Below are positions 40,465 to 40,753 of a stretch of 40,753 nt of DNA, one piece after another. The position numbers were made by a program, and so were the translations under genes. The notes below the pieces were generated by a model. It did no database searches and was not told the origin of the DNA. It was given only the letters and a program-made list of their open reading frames with translations. The DNA is from G020350405 sp964513655 (GTDB taxonomy: Bacteria > Planctomycetota > Phycisphaerae > Sedimentisphaerales > Anaerobacaceae). The stretch is from NCBI GenBank assembly GCA_964513655.1, contig CAZENQ010000021.1, positions 1 through 40,753 on the forward strand, read 5' to 3'. Every line of letters begins with the position of its first letter. Positions within the stretch are counted from its first letter, which is position 1.

Positions 40465-40753
40465 AATTTGGGTGCCCAAGTTGTGTAGGTTTCCCAGATT
40501 GACGGGGAGGTCGTTATGAAACGGGCCGGATGACGAAGGCGGAGCGGCGTTTTTGGGGCAAAAATGGTGGTGGAGGAATTTAGGTGGGCGTGGGCACCCT
40601 TGTTTTTGGGCGGAAAATGGGGGTGGGGAGTTTGGAGACGTTCGACAAAGTGTTTCAAAGTGTGAAAAGTTTGGAAAAACTCAGAAAAAGGGGTGAAGTT
40701 GCGCTCGAATAAGTGTTTGAAAGTGTTTCAAAGTGTGAAAATTTAGGAAAATT
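40465..40753 (+). repeat. Dispersed intergenic element, copy 3 (longest, runs off the window)
   Basis: The 22-bp core of the repeated unit is present at 40647-40668 and 40720-40741, again exactly 73 bp apart. It shares CGTTCGAC (40639-40646), CACCCTTGTTTTT (40596-40608) and the AAGTTGTGT...CCCAGATT block (40478-40500) with copy 1, with about 70 bp more between the blocks. It ends abruptly at the window end at the same word (AGGAAAATT) seen in copy 2. Orientation follows thiE, though about 560 bp downstream of it. Confidence 0.8.

Overview
The window reads as a piece of an anaerobic bacterium with a planctomycete-like (Phycisphaerae-like) genome. The lineage is an inference. It rests on secreted proteins that combine chlamydial Pmp-type beta-helix repeats or lectin-like domains with dockerin-type EF-hand repeats, on an S8 peptidase fused to a beta-helix, on a fused ThiE, and on abundant low-complexity intergenic sequence. 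Promoters recognisable by eye fit a housekeeping TTGACA-N16/17-TATAAT consensus.

Left flank (1-9.0 kb): purE (-), a MEMO-family gene (+), a long gene-poor stretch with hairpins and repeat fragments, a frameshifted beta-helix/dockerin secreted protein, a second secreted protein with dockerin-like repeats, tRNA-Thr(UGU) (-), and a GH20 hexosaminidase lipoprotein (-).

Central C1/energy island (9.07-31.1 kb): two divergent operons and then a complete carbonyl-branch Wood-Ljungdahl cluster. The leftward operon encodes a DUF3786-like protein, a CooC-like nickel ATPase, a cysteine-type formate dehydrogenase catalytic subunit (FdhA), and two subunits resembling the beta and gamma (FeS and FAD/NAD(P)) subunits of sulfhydrogenases. 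The rightward operon encodes an HycB/CooF-like polyferredoxin, a thioredoxin-fold [2Fe-2S] ferredoxin with a basic tail, a PAS protein, a SpoIIE-type phosphatase, and HydC/NuoE, HydB/NuoF and a truncated HydA/NuoG-like FeS subunit with no H-cluster domain. It is followed in the same direction by cooS/acsA, acsB, acsC, the corrinoid-protein reductive activator, cooC, acsD and acsE. A perfect 12-bp bidirectional terminator closes the cluster. Together these genes could reduce CO2 to formate and, on the carbonyl branch, to CO and acetyl-CoA, or run both in reverse. A flavin-based NAD/ferredoxin diaphorase would supply electrons. The folate-pathway enzymes (fhs, folD, metF) are not in the window.

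Right flank (31.1-40.75 kb): a large secreted S8 peptidase/beta-helix protein (-), a GH130 phosphorylase (+), an LtaS-like membrane phosphotransferase/sulfatase-fold protein (+), an intergenic region with hairpins, and a fused thiE (+).

A degenerate dispersed repeat is present in three copies (about 115-330, 1835-2045 and 40465-40753). It carries a 23-bp motif twice at an exact 73-bp spacing. Each copy lies downstream of a gene and on that gene's strand, and two copies lie at or near the ends of the window.
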